Assembly (NCBI GenBank): GCA_947063855.1 | Contig: CAMSTW010000030.1 | Location: 1-39,294 of the forward strand | Source: an uncultured Dorea sp. | GTDB lineage: Bacteria; Bacillota; Clostridia; Lachnospirales; Lachnospiraceae | Length of the DNA stretch: 39,294 bases | Reading direction: 5' to 3' | Shown: positions 15,575 to 25,100 of the stretch, in pieces | Position numbering within the stretch: position 1 is the stretch's first letter | Layout: each line of letters opens with the position of its first letter | Made by a program: the position numbers and the translations under genes | The notes under the pieces: model-generated | What the model was told of the DNA's origin: nothing | Seen by the model: the letters and a program-made list of their open reading frames with translations, nothing else | Databases searched by the model: none

Positions 15575-16612
15575 ATGAGATTTACAAAGATGCATGGATT
15601 AGGAAATGACTATGTTTATGTCAATTGTTTTGAAGAAAGGGTAGAAGACCCTAAAGGGGCGGCGAGATATCTGAGTGACAGACATACGGGCGTTGGTTCA
15701 GACGGCCTGATTCTGATCTGTCCTTCACAGACGGCAGATTTTGAGATGAGGATGTACAATGCGGACGGTTCCAGAGGCGAGATGTGCGGCAACGGCATCC
15801 GTTGTGTGGGGAAATATGTCTATGATTACGGTCTGACAGACAAGACCAGCATATCGGTGGAGACACTGGGCGGGATCAAGTATCTTGATCTCACGGTGGA
15901 GAACGGCAGGGTGTCCCTCGTGAGAGTGAATATGGGGAAACCGGAACTGCGTGCAGGCAGGATCCCGATTATCTGTGAGCCGGCTGCGGAGGAATGCGTT
16001 GTGGACGAGGAGAGCGTGCTGGGAGAGGAGAATGTATCGGCAGGCGGGAGCGCGCCGGCGGAAGGTGAGAATGTACTGGGAGATGAACGCATACTTGGAC
16101 AAGAGAACGGGCAGGAAGAAGAGAACGATACGGAACCATTCTGGATGAAGGATGAAAGAAGAGTGGTGAATGAGTCTATCGTTGTGGACGGGATGGAGTA
16201 TCGGATGACAGGCGTATCCATGGGCAATCCGCATGCGGTAGTCTTCCTTGAGGACATACAAGGGTTTGATATGGAGAAGATCGGTCCGAAGTTTGAGAAG
16301 CATGAAAGATTTCCCAGGCGGATCAATACAGAATTCGTCCGTGTGGTCGACCGGGAGACGATAGAGATGCGCGTATGGGAACGCGGTTCCGGCGAGACGA
16401 TGGCGTGTGGGACCGGTGCGTGCGCTGCGGCTGTCGCCGGCATACTGAACGGTCTGGCAGAACGCAGGGTTACGGTGAAACTCCTTGGCGGAGATCTTCT
16501 GATTGAGTGGGAGGAAGAGAGCGGGACGGTCTATATGACTGGTCCGGCGGTTACTGTATACTCAGGGGAGATAGAGATACCCTGTGCAGAAGAGCAGAGA
16601 AGCGAAGCGTAA
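15575..16612 (+). CDS. dapF: Diaminopimelate epimerase with acidic insertion
   Basis: DapF interconverts LL- and meso-diaminopimelate, for lysine and peptidoglycan. The two catalytic cysteines are present: MCGNGIRC (Cys71) and MACGTGAC (Cys278). The opening MRFTKMHGLGNDYV is diagnostic. The 345-residue length exceeds the usual 275-280. The excess is an acidic, low-complexity insert at about residues 134-200 (VVDEESVLGEENV, NVLGDERILGQEN and similar), between the two pseudo-symmetric halves. ATG 15575 follows GAAGGAG; an earlier in-frame ATG at 15524 would add 17 residues not seen in the family. dapL lies 61 bases downstream and catalyses the preceding step. Confidence 0.97.
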   Translation: MRFTKMHGLGNDYVYVNCFEERVEDPKGAARYLSDRHTGVGSDGLILICPSQTADFEMRMYNADGSRGEMCGNGIRCVGKYVYDYGLTDKTSISVETLGGIKYLDLTVENGRVSLVRVNMGKPELRAGRIPIICEPAAEECVVDEESVLGEENVSAGGSAPAEGENVLGDERILGQENGQEEENDTEPFWMKDERRVVNESIVVDGMEYRMTGVSMGNPHAVVFLEDIQGFDMEKIGPKFEKHERFPRRINTEFVRVVDRETIEMRVWERGSGETMACGTGACAAAVAGILNGLAERRVTVKLLGGDLLIEWEEESGTVYMTGPAVTVYSGEIEIPCAEEQRSEA

Positions 16613-16673
16613 TAGGATAGAGATGTCCGGGCAGCCGCCGGGACAGTGAAACAGTAGAAAGAGGAGAGAAGAC

Positions 16674-17888
16674 ATGTTTAAAGTGAACGAGGATTATCTT
16701 AAATTACCAGGCAGTTATTTGTTTTCAACAATAGGCAGGAAAGTTGCGGCGTTCCAGCAGGCGAATCCGGATAAGACGGTTATCCGGCTTGGAATCGGGG
16801 ATGTGACACAGCCGTTGGCCCCGGCGATCATAGAAGCTCTGCACAGCGCCGTTGACGAGATGGCCCACGCGGAAACTTTTCGCGGATATGCCCCGGATCT
16901 TGGATATGAGTTCCTGAGAAGCGCCATGGCGAAGCACGATTATCAGGACAAGGGCGCAGACATCCGCGCAGACGAGATATTTATCTCCGACGGTGCGAAA
17001 TGCGATTCCGGCAATATACAGGAAATATTTGCAAAGGACAATAAGATAGCCGTGTGCGATCCGGTCTATCCGGTCTATGTAGATACCAATGTGATGGCAG
17101 GCCGTACAGGTACATATGATTCCGGGAAAGGGACCTGGAGTGATGTGATCTATATGCCATGTACGCAGGAGACGGACTTCGCGCCTGAACTTCCAAAGGA
17201 GACGCCGGATATTATCTATCTGTGCTTTCCGAACAATCCGACCGGAGCCGCCATTACGAAATCCCGGCTTCAGGAATGGGTAGACTATGCGAACAAAGCG
17301 GGCGCCGTCATCATCTATGACGCGGCCTATGAAGCTTACATATCCGAACCCGGCGTACCCCATACAATCTATGAATGCGAGGGCGCAAGAACCTGTGCGA
17401 TCGAGCTTCGCAGTTTCTCGAAGAATGCAGGTTTCACAGGAGTAAGGCTTGGGGCAGCCGTTATTCCGAAGGATGTGAAGTGCAAGGATGTAACACTGCA
17501 TTCCCTGTGGGCGAGACGGCATGGAACGAAATATAACGGAGCGCCCTATATCGTCCAGAAAGCAGGAGAAGCTGTGTACTCCGAAGCCGGTAAAGCCCAG
17601 CTTAAAGAGCAGGTTGCATACTATATGAAGAATGCATCTGTAATCTACGAAGGCTTGAAGACTGCAGGATACCAGGTGTCCGGCGGCGTCAACGCCCCTT
17701 ATATCTGGCTTAAGACGCCAGAAGGAATGACGTCATGGGAATTCTTCGATCATTTGCTTGAGCATGCCAATGTAGTCGGAACTCCCGGATCAGGCTTTGG
17801 ACCAAGCGGAGAAGGGTATTTCCGCCTGACCGCTTTTGGATCCTATGAAAATACGGTGGCGGCGATTGAGAGGATAAAAAAACTTTAA
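16674..17888 (+). CDS. dapL: LL-diaminopimelate aminotransferase
   Basis: This PLP enzyme of fold type I makes LL-diaminopimelate directly from tetrahydrodipicolinate, bypassing the succinylase and acetylase routes. The 404 residues are complete: [17 protein letters not shown] at the start, [12 protein letters not shown] near 37-48, FPNNPTGA near 185-192, YDAAYEAYI near 215-223, and [10 protein letters not shown] with the PLP lysine Lys250. AAAGAGGAG precedes ATG 16674. With dapF it forms the end of the mDAP branch, so this organism probably has mDAP-type peptidoglycan. Confidence 0.97.
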   Translation: MFKVNEDYLKLPGSYLFSTIGRKVAAFQQANPDKTVIRLGIGDVTQPLAPAIIEALHSAVDEMAHAETFRGYAPDLGYEFLRSAMAKHDYQDKGADIRADEIFISDGAKCDSGNIQEIFAKDNKIAVCDPVYPVYVDTNVMAGRTGTYDSGKGTWSDVIYMPCTQETDFAPELPKETPDIIYLCFPNNPTGAAITKSRLQEWVDYANKAGAVIIYDAAYEAYISEPGVPHTIYECEGARTCAIELRSFSKNAGFTGVRLGAAVIPKDVKCKDVTLHSLWARRHGTKYNGAPYIVQKAGEAVYSEAGKAQLKEQVAYYMKNASVIYEGLKTAGYQVSGGVNAPYIWLKTPEGMTSWEFFDHLLEHANVVGTPGSGFGPSGEGYFRLTAFGSYENTVAAIERIKKL

Positions 17889-17983
17889 CGCTATTGATTG
17901 TTTTTTCTGATATTTATGTTATACTTTTTAACGTAGTAACATATGAGAAATGATAGAAGTGAAACTGGAAATGAGGCGTTATT

Positions 17984-19165
17984 ATGACAGAAAAGGAATT
18001 TCGTAAACTGCGGCCGTTGGATTTGATTCAGCTTCTGCTGGCACAGGGGAATGAGGTTTCCCAGATGCAGGCGGAACTGGACAAGAAGAATGAGAAGCTT
18101 GCGCTGCTCAGGGAAGGCAACGATATTCTGAAGGCGAAACTGAATGACCGGGACGCATTGGTGGAGCTATTGAAGGTCAGGCTCGATAAGAGCGATGCCG
18201 ATATCCGTGAACTGGAGAGAAAAGCAGAAGAATTATATTCGGACAAATGGATTGATTTGGATAAGATGGGTTCCCTCACGGAAGCGGCACAGGAATTATA
18301 CAAGATTTTTGAGGTAGCCCAGCACGAAGCGGAGCAGTGTATTCAGGAAGCAGAACAAAGGAACGGAGAATTGCCGCAGGGCCTGGAGCATACGGCGGCG
18401 ATTGAGACAGTTTATATAGATGCGCCTCAATCAACCTCTATTAATATAAAAGAAACTGTGTCAGAGTCAGAAATAGAATCTTCGGAAGAGGTTACGATCG
18501 AAACGAAGCAGGAGTCATTAGAAGAACTTACGTCAGAGTCGGAATTGTTAGAAAAGCATGCAGCAGAAACAGAGGCAGAACCAGAGCAGTCGGAAGAGTC
18601 AGAGTTAGAATCATCGGAAGAGACGGAATCGGAGCAGTCAGAAGGGCCTGAGTCAGAGTTAGAATCATCGGAAGAGACGGAATCGGAGCAGTCAGAAGAG
18701 TCTGAGTCAGAGTTAGAATTATCGGAAGAGACGGAATCAAGGCAATCAGAAGGGCCTGATGTGGAGTTAGAATCATCAGAAGAGTCAGAGGCGGAATCAG
18801 AGCAGTCAGAAGAGTCTGGGGCAGAGTTAAAGGAAGAAGCACTTGTGACAGGAACGGGTGAGGAGTCAAAAGAGGAAGCATCCGTGACAGAAACAGAGCC
18901 GGGATGTTCAGAAGGAGATGAAGCAAAAGCAGAGTTAGAAGTAGAATCATCAGAAGAGGCTGTAACAGAATCTGTGCCGGAATCACTAGAAAAGACTGCA
19001 CCGGGGGCAGATTCGAAAGCATCAGAAGGGCCTGTATCAGAGCCGGAAAATAAAGTTCATTATGAAACCCACAAGAATTCCCACAGAGAAATCGGCAAGG
19101 AATCATCTCATCAGAACCGCCGAAAGAAGTTCTTGGGCCGATTCCTTTTTGGAAGACACAGATGA
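17984..19165 (+). CDS. Coiled-coil protein with Ser/Glu-rich tandem repeats (paralogue of the gene at 20840)
   Basis: No family name is recognised. Residues 1-115 are a predicted coiled coil (LIQLLLAQGNEVSQMQAEL, RLDKSDADIRELERKAEEL). Residues 150-340 are extremely acidic, Ser/Glu-rich repeats such as ESELESSEETESEQSEGP, encoded by a 54-base tandem array. The C-terminus is basic (RRKKFLGRFLFGRHR) and might touch membrane or nucleic acid. There is no signal peptide, so it should stay in the cytoplasm. The N-terminal 115 residues clearly align with the protein encoded at 20840, which sits in the pilus operon (shared LL(Q/L)LLL(A/T)Q, EKD/DRD-x-L and RLDxKxxxIRELE patterns). The likely start is ATG 17984 with GAGG upstream; TATACT at 17920-17925 may be the -10 box. 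Confidence 0.75.
   Translation: MTEKEFRKLRPLDLIQLLLAQGNEVSQMQAELDKKNEKLALLREGNDILKAKLNDRDALVELLKVRLDKSDADIRELERKAEELYSDKWIDLDKMGSLTEAAQELYKIFEVAQHEAEQCIQEAEQRNGELPQGLEHTAAIETVYIDAPQSTSINIKETVSESEIESSEEVTIETKQESLEELTSESELLEKHAAETEAEPEQSEESELESSEETESEQSEGPESELESSEETESEQSEESESELELSEETESRQSEGPDVELESSEESEAESEQSEESGAELKEEALVTGTGEESKEEASVTETEPGCSEGDEAKAELEVESSEEAVTESVPESLEKTAPGADSKASEGPVSEPENKVHYETHKNSHREIGKESSHQNRRKKFLGRFLFGRHR
18596..18830 (+). repeat. 54-base in-frame tandem repeat coding Ser/Glu-rich units
   Basis: Near-identical 54-base units start at 18596, 18650 and 18704, with a diverged fourth from 18758. Each codes for 18 residues of the type ESELESSEETESEQSEGP. Copies differ by a few bases, mostly in the last three codons. 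Confidence 0.9.
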
Positions 19166-19195
19166 TAAAAAGTTCCTGGAATAAAAGCTACGTCT

Positions 19196-19251
19196 AATTC
19201 AGCCTCGCCTGCCTCTTCATTGAAAAATGGAGGGGTAGGCGAGGCTGAATT
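19196..19251. other. 56-base hairpin, 26 pairs with GAAA loop
   Basis: Arms 19196-19221 and 19226-19251 pair along their full length (fifteen outer Watson-Crick pairs, then some G-U) around a GNRA-type GAAA tetraloop. No T-run follows on either strand. It lies between convergent genes. Confidence 0.8.
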
Positions 19252-19259
19252 GACGTTAT

Positions 19260-19296
19260 ATATTGTGAAAATCTTATATTTTACAATATCCTTTTT
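19260..19296 (+). terminator. Probable terminator after the Ser/Glu-rich coiled-coil gene
   Basis: ATATTGT-G-AAAAT (19260-19272) pairs with ATTTT-ACAATAT (19278-19289), with one bulged G, followed by CCTTTTT. The AT-rich stem is weak but the T-run is on the correct side for plus-strand transcription. Confidence 0.55.
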
Positions 19297-19327
19297 CAAC
19301 AGATGATGAGGAGGAATTAAGTACGAA

Positions 19328-20308
19328 CTATACTGTCACTGGGATATGATGTTGAGCCAATAATTCCTTCAAGCGGGCAATTTCTGCATCCTTATCATTT
19401 AGATTAGCAAGCAAAGTATTATTATTTGCTACAAGTATATTATTATTTGTTACAAGCGCATGATTATTCGCTGCCAGAGCATCAATCTCCGCCTGAAGCC
19501 GCTTCTGTACAACGCTGGGCAATTCAATCAAAGGTTTCGTCATAAGATCTACCTCCTTCTGGAAATCAGCATGTTTCTTAAAAATACGATTCGCAGCATG
19601 ACGGAAGAGGTTCAAGTAATCATTATACTCCTGATCCGTCAGAAAACCGTGCGATAATTCATCTCTTAGAATCATCATAACCTCCTCAACAAAGTCTGTC
19701 AATTCCTTTTTTGTCAAGGGGTATTTTCTATCCGGATTCAGCCTGGGACGAAGCCGGAGCAGGACATAAGGGAGAAAAAGATTGAGATGCTTCTCATGGA
19801 TTTCCTGTAGAGAATAGGACTGGATCCTGACCGTAGGAATCTGATAAATGTGCTCCGTCCCGTCCTGGAAAACGATGCGGCAGCGCAGAGACTTGGGAAG
19901 TGAATCATTCTTCTCCGGATATATAACGGCAGACCGGGGAAATTGCATGACAACCCCGCCGTTTTTAAGATCTTCAGAAGTAGAGTGCTGAATGGCAAGA
20001 TGCAGATCATATGTAAACATACGTATAACCATGCCAGAGTCGTTATGCATCTGGCATTCCAGATGATAATAATCCGTGCCATTTACTAAGAGTGTGATAT
20101 CAGATAACCGGGAATCCGGCGGGGCATGTGGATCCTCTTGATAAGTGGAAGACTCCGTGGAGAGGAGGACAATAGAAGTTCCTTTCGGATAAACCTTCCC
20201 AAAGAGTTCCTTAAAGAGAGGAAACAGCTGTTCAGGCATGGCGTCCACGTTAGCCTTGAGGATCTCGTCCCACAGTTTCGAGTTGCTAAGTAAGATTTCT
20301 TTAGACAT
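19328..20308 (-). CDS. Rpn/PD-(D/E)XK nuclease-like protein with Asn-rich coiled-coil tail
   Basis: The 326-residue protein resembles the Rpn and PDDEXK transposase-associated family common in Lachnospiraceae. An acidic residue in SDITLLVNG near 70 followed by YHLECQMH near 80-88 gives the D...E-x-Q spacing of this nuclease core. The middle is helical. The C-terminus (about 271-320) is a heptad-like series LAANNHA, LVTNNNI, LVANNNT, LLANLND, then a charged coiled coil. Rpn proteins are reported DNA endonucleases linked to recombination. Activity here is inferred. AGGAAGGAAT on the minus strand precedes the ATG at 20308. It lies between the two coiled-coil paralogues, in opposite orientation to both, so it may be an inserted selfish gene. 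Confidence 0.7.
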   Translation of the reverse strand: MSKEILLSNSKLWDEILKANVDAMPEQLFPLFKELFGKVYPKGTSIVLLSTESSTYQEDPHAPPDSRLSDITLLVNGTDYYHLECQMHNDSGMVIRMFTYDLHLAIQHSTSEDLKNGGVVMQFPRSAVIYPEKNDSLPKSLRCRIVFQDGTEHIYQIPTVRIQSYSLQEIHEKHLNLFLPYVLLRLRPRLNPDRKYPLTKKELTDFVEEVMMILRDELSHGFLTDQEYNDYLNLFRHAANRIFKKHADFQKEVDLMTKPLIELPSVVQKRLQAEIDALAANNHALVTNNNILVANNNTLLANLNDKDAEIARLKELLAQHHIPVTV

Positions 20309-20839
20309 GAAGTATCATTCCTTCCTATTATAAAGGTGAAATAAAGAGATGAATAAAAGAAGTGCATTTACTGCGAAATACGGCGAAACGCCGGAATCTT
20401 CCAGATATAGAAAATATAATCATCTCTACAAAGAGAAAACCGGTTAACAAGTTACTTTCACTGCGAAATACGGCGAAACGCCAGAATAATACCGTCGGAA
20501 TATAGACTCATCAGAATATAGACCCATCAGAATGAAAATAGAATTCTCTGAAGACATCTCCCGCCATAGATACAGCCGACAGGAAATACAGGATTCTGAT
20601 ATATTTTCACAAGACAAGTATAACAGACAGCAGAAGCAAAGTAAATGATTTCTTTCACATCCATCCCCATATCCCCCCAATCATTCCATACAGTCAAAAG
20701 TGTTGCAGATTTTTTGTATTTAACCCATTTTCCATCTGTTTTTTGACGCATCCTTTGACTATCCGTTTGCTATACTAGGCCTAAGCTAAGAAACTGAATG
20801 ATTAGAACCATTGATATAGACCGGAAAGAGAGGCCGGGA
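20309..20839. other. Divergent intergenic region with repeats
   Basis: About 530 bases separate the Rpn-like gene (minus) and the pilus-linked coiled-coil gene (plus). ORFs here have no coding character. The region holds a 28-base direct repeat, a shorter repeat of ATAGAC(T/C)CATCAGAAT near 20511-20534, a minus-strand TATAAT (20327-20332) and a plus-strand TATACT (20771-20776) that may drive the pilus operon. TTGACG at 20743 and TTGACT at 20755 are both poorly spaced relative to it, so the promoter remains tentative. Confidence 0.5.
20370..20487 (+). repeat. Pair of 28-base direct repeats, 90 bases apart
   Basis: ACTGCGAAATACGGCGAAACG followed by CC(G/A)GAAT occurs at 20370-20397 and 20460-20487, with one difference. 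Each copy has a small GGCG-AAA-CGCC hairpin. Confidence 0.9.
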
Positions 20840-21520
20840 ATGACTGTAAAAGAACTACAAAGATTAAAAAGACAGGAACTCCTCCAACTGCTGCTGACAC
20901 AGAGCAAGGAAGCGGCCGAACTACAGGCGGATCAGGAAGAGGCGGACCGGGAGATTCTGGCATTCACAGACAGCAACGAACGCCTGAATGCAAAGGTCCA
21001 GGAGAAGGACGTACTGATAGATAAGCTCTCGGGAAGGCTCGACGACAAGACACTCCGTATCCGGGAGCTCGAGACAGGGATCGAGAGACTTAAGTTTCAC
21101 AGACAGGCAGAGATTGGCCGGACAGATTCCATTGCAGGCGCCTCCTTGAGACTGAACGGGATATTCGCGGCGGCACAGAAGGCGATAGACCAATATCTCT
21201 ACAACATCAGACAGAGATGCGAAGGCCGGACGCACAAGGCCATCTATGACAGCGCCGGAGCGTACGCCGGACAGATGCAGATCTATCAGGATGACGGCGG
21301 GGCGGCAGAGCAGATACAGAGCCGATATGACTATGCGGAAGAATCCGCAGGGCAGACAGGCGGCGATACAGGGGAACCGGCAGAAGAGATGCAGACATAT
21401 CACGGTCATGCACAGACGGCTGAGGATCGGACACAGGCGGTCATTAGCGACAGCATAGAAGAATTCGAAGGCGGCGTCAGACAGAGCGAGACAGCATATG
21501 CCGTCCAAGGAGGGGCATAA
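20840..21520 (+). CDS. Coiled-coil protein of the pilus operon (paralogue of the gene at 17984)
   Basis: About 226 residues with no signal peptide. The N-terminal 115 residues are coiled coil and align with the protein at 17984 (KELQRLKRQELLQLLLTQ; LDDKTLRIRELETGIERL; LNGIFAAAQKAIDQYLYNI). The C-terminal half is different: Gln/Glu/Ala/Tyr-rich with repeated phrases such as MQIYQDDG and MQTYHGHA. I do not recognise a function. The stop is only 5 bases before the signal peptidase gene, so it is probably the first gene of the pilus operon and may be a cytoplasmic scaffold or adaptor. The frame opens at ATG 20798, but ATG 20840 is chosen because its product MTVKELQ aligns with the paralogue's MTEKEFR and AGAGAGG is six bases upstream. 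Confidence 0.75.
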   Translation: MTVKELQRLKRQELLQLLLTQSKEAAELQADQEEADREILAFTDSNERLNAKVQEKDVLIDKLSGRLDDKTLRIRELETGIERLKFHRQAEIGRTDSIAGASLRLNGIFAAAQKAIDQYLYNIRQRCEGRTHKAIYDSAGAYAGQMQIYQDDGGAAEQIQSRYDYAEESAGQTGGDTGEPAEEMQTYHGHAQTAEDRTQAVISDSIEEFEGGVRQSETAYAVQGGA

Positions 21521-21525
21521 GGGAA

Positions 21526-22125
21526 ATGGGTGATAAGGAAGTACTGAATAGAAAGGAACTGGAACTTCCAAGCATGGAGCTCTTAGAGGCAGAGCTTAAG
21601 AAGGAACGGTACAAGAGCAACTACGGCAGGGCGTTGAAGAGCACAGTCTTCTCCCTCATGGTAGTGGCGGCGGTGGCAGTTCTGATCGCGGTCCTGCTGC
21701 TCCCGGTTCTGCAGATCAGCGGAACATCCATGACGAACACGCTGCAGAACGAAGATATCGTAGTGGCGTTCAACAGTTCCAAGTTCAAGACAGGAGACGT
21801 CATCGCATTTTACTATAACAACAACATCCTGATCAAGCGGGTGATTGCAAGCTCGGGGGACTGGGTAGACATCGACGAGGACGGCAACGTGTATGTGAAC
21901 GAGGTGAAGCTAGACGAACCTTACATCAATGAGAAGGCGCTTGGGGACTGCAACATCACACTGCCGTATCAGGTGCCCGATAAGAAATGCTTCGTGATGG
22001 GAGACCACCGGGCAACGAGTATAGACAGCAGGAATTCAGCAGTAGGATGCGTCAGTGACGACGCGGTAGTAGGTAAGATATTAGTCCGGGTCTGGCCATT
22101 GTCAGAGATCGGGATTATAAAGTGA
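21526..22125 (+). CDS. lepB: Signal peptidase I, Lys-dependent (P) type
   Basis: The 199-residue enzyme has one N-terminal membrane helix (about 41-63) and extracellular catalytic boxes: GTSMTNTL with the nucleophile Ser, ILIKRVIA with the general-base Lys, and VMGDHRATSIDSR. It cleaves Sec signal peptides. Its place between the coiled-coil gene and the adhesin suggests it serves this pilus locus. A second signal peptidase, of the SipW type, sits in the neighbouring TasA-like cluster. AGGAGGGG upstream and the 5-base gap suggest translation together with the preceding gene. Confidence 0.94.
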   Translation: MGDKEVLNRKELELPSMELLEAELKKERYKSNYGRALKSTVFSLMVVAAVAVLIAVLLLPVLQISGTSMTNTLQNEDIVVAFNSSKFKTGDVIAFYYNNNILIKRVIASSGDWVDIDEDGNVYVNEVKLDEPYINEKALGDCNITLPYQVPDKKCFVMGDHRATSIDSRNSAVGCVSDDAVVGKILVRVWPLSEIGIIK

Positions 22126-22151
22126 TTGATATGTATTAGGAGGGAGGCTGC

Positions 22152-25100
22152 ATGATGGAATCTTCAATTTTAAAGCAAATTACCAGATTCTTGCAGGAAC
22201 AGAAAAAGCATAAACGGTGGGCGGTCGTATTCGTCTGCCTGGCGGTGATCGTGGGGTTTGGGACCGTGACGGCGCTCAAGATGATGGGGCAGGCCATGAC
22301 CCACAAGGAGAAGAGGCTGATCTGCCAGTATCAGGTCCACCAGCACGAGGAAGGGTGCTACGACGCAGAGCAGAAGGTGATATGCGGGTACGCGGATTAT
22401 GTGGTACATAAGCATAACGACGACTGCTATAAGGAAGACGGCACACTTGCCTGCACATTGCCGGAGCTTGAGGAACATGAGCATACGGACGAATGTTGGA
22501 GCGAAGAGCAGACAGTGGTATGCGGACTGGAAGAATCTGCCGGGCATGTGCACACAGAAGAGTGCTACACACAGCAGACAGGCAGCGAGCCGACATGCGG
22601 ACTGGAAGAGCATCAGCATACGGAAGAGTGCAGCGACGAGGAAGGCAATCTGATCTGCGGACTGGAAGAGCACCAGCATGCAGAAACCTGCTATCCGGTG
22701 GAGGAAGTGCTGACCTGTACCGTGCCGGAAGGCGACGGCGCACATACACATACGGAAGAGTGCTTCGAAGTGCAGAAGACTCTGGTGTGCGAGAAGCCGG
22801 AGGTTCGTCTCCATACCCATACAGACGAGTGTTATGAGAAAATAGATCCGGAACAGGAATACAGCGAAGAGAACCGCAGACTCATCTGCGAGCAGCTGCA
22901 GGTAGAAGAGCATGTGCATACGGAAGACGGCGGATGTCTTGAGATTGTGGAAGTGACGGCGGTAGGCGAGCCGGTAGAAGATACGCCGGCAGAGGATGCG
23001 GAAGTCTTCACTACAGATCTGGACGGCGAGAATGAAGAGACAGAAGCCGAGGATGCCAAGGACGGCGAAGATGCCAAGGACACCGAAGACGGAGATGAAG
23101 ATTCTGAGGAAGCCAAAGACGAAGAGACCAAGGATGCGAAGACCTATGAGCTTACGAAGACTTATACCGGCGACGGTTATACAGTAACAGCAGAATATAA
23201 TGAAGACGCGAACATCCCGGAGGAAGCGGAACTGATTGCAGAGCAGATCACGGTGGACAGTGATGAAGAGCATTATGCAAAGCGCGAGGCTGAGTACCGG
23301 AAGTCTACTGGCGATAAGAATGCAGTTATGAAGGCATTGTTCAAGGTTGGCTTCTATGTAGACGGCGAAGAGGTAGAACCGGAGACGGCTGTAAAGCTTA
23401 CCATACAGCTCTTTGATGAAAACGGCCTGCCGGAGGGTACTCCGATTACAGTGGTTCACTTCGCGGAGAAGGGTACGGAAGTACTGGATGGAAGCGAAGC
23501 AGAGAGCGGCAGTACATCCTTTGAGATGGAGAGCTTCTCGGATGTAGCGATTGGATTCAAAAAGGCGGATGCAAAAAAAGCATCCGTCACAGTTTCAGAT
23601 TCTTTTCAATATAAGGATGAAGCATTTCAGATTACCTTTCATGTAGAAGGGAAAGCGAAGTTTGAAGAGACAGTGGATGAAGGGAATACGGAAGATGACG
23701 CGGCTGATGAAGATGGGAGCGTAGAAGAAGGGGAAAATAACGGTAGCGCATCAGAAGATTCGGAAACGGGTGCAGATGTTTCTGGTGAGGGAGTAAGTGT
23801 TGACCAAGAGTTGGGAGATGAACAGATGATTACACTGCCTTCTATAGAGGACGCTGACACAGATGGAACGAACGGTACTGTAGAAGATGGAGCTTCGGGC
23901 GAGACGGGAGAAGGTGTTGGAACAGGAGGATTGGAATTCAAAGTAGTCCCGTTGGAAAAGGGGACACCGGAATATGATGCGGCAGTTGCTCATGCAAACG
24001 GTCTGAATGATGGAAGCGAACTGTTGTTAGTCCGTGTATTGTCCTATAGAATGTATTATAGCGGAAAAGAACTGAATCTCAAAGATTGTCAGATTACAGC
24101 AGACATTGGTCCGGCAGAGGAATTGAGCAATAAAGTGGAAACATCAGTGTCAGATGCCGTTGATTATCTTCGTGAAGCGGGAAACCTTAGCGGCGAATTG
24201 AAAAAAGAGGGGGATTCAGAAGTTGACGAAATGCAAACGGAGTTTGTGATAAGAGCACTTCAAACAACAAAAAAGGCACAAGCAAAAGAACTTGATAGTG
24301 TTTATCTTAGTCAAGATAATTCTGTTGATACAATGAAAGTCAAACTCCAAGATAATACAGCAGTAGTTTATGTGTCAAGTCAAGCAAACCCTCACTTTAC
24401 AGTAAAGTACTATGCAAATCTTAAAGTAATGTCAACAGAGAAGGCAGAGGGGTTAGATGCACTAAATATTATTGATACGACTAAAAATCCGGACGGAACA
24501 AAAGGTCCGGCATTACCCAAAAATGGAATGACACCTGCTGTTAAAAATATTTTTGTTGATAAGAAGGGAAATATTCAATATAAAAAAGAATTGGTTGAAG
24601 TGTATAAACCAAGAGAATTTGAATATATAACTGCTCCAAGTCTTATGTATTTTAATGCGCTTGTAGAGAATACTGAGAGTTATGAATTGAAAAAGATAAA
24701 AGTCATACATGCAGATGGTGTTGAAGAAGAATATGATTATGATGAAACTCTTCACTTTACCAATAGAAAGAAGTCGGCAGAAGGTAAAAAGTATGTTTTG
24801 ATTGATGAAGGTGCGGAAATTCATTTGATTTATGATATTAAAGATTCGACATGGGATTCAGAAGCGACATTTTACGATTACGATATTTCAGATGGAAATA
24901 TCTATGAAGGGGCAAGTGTATCCAGTGCTAAAATAACTGATCGGACTAAAGAGGCTACAAAAAGTAATCCTTGGTATATGTATACAGAGAAACAAGGGAT
25001 TAATAATTCAGACAATTATAGTGGTAATGGTGCAAAGTTGGCATTCGGAAATGGTAATTCAAAGACTACCCTTGAAGAAGAGAAATTTGGAAGTAATTAC

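Noticed and set aside
22170..23459. 429-codon minus-strand ORF opposite the adhesin gene
   Set aside because: It mirrors the Cys/His and acidic codons of the real gene; no ribosome site, and the plus-strand product is clearly a surface protein.
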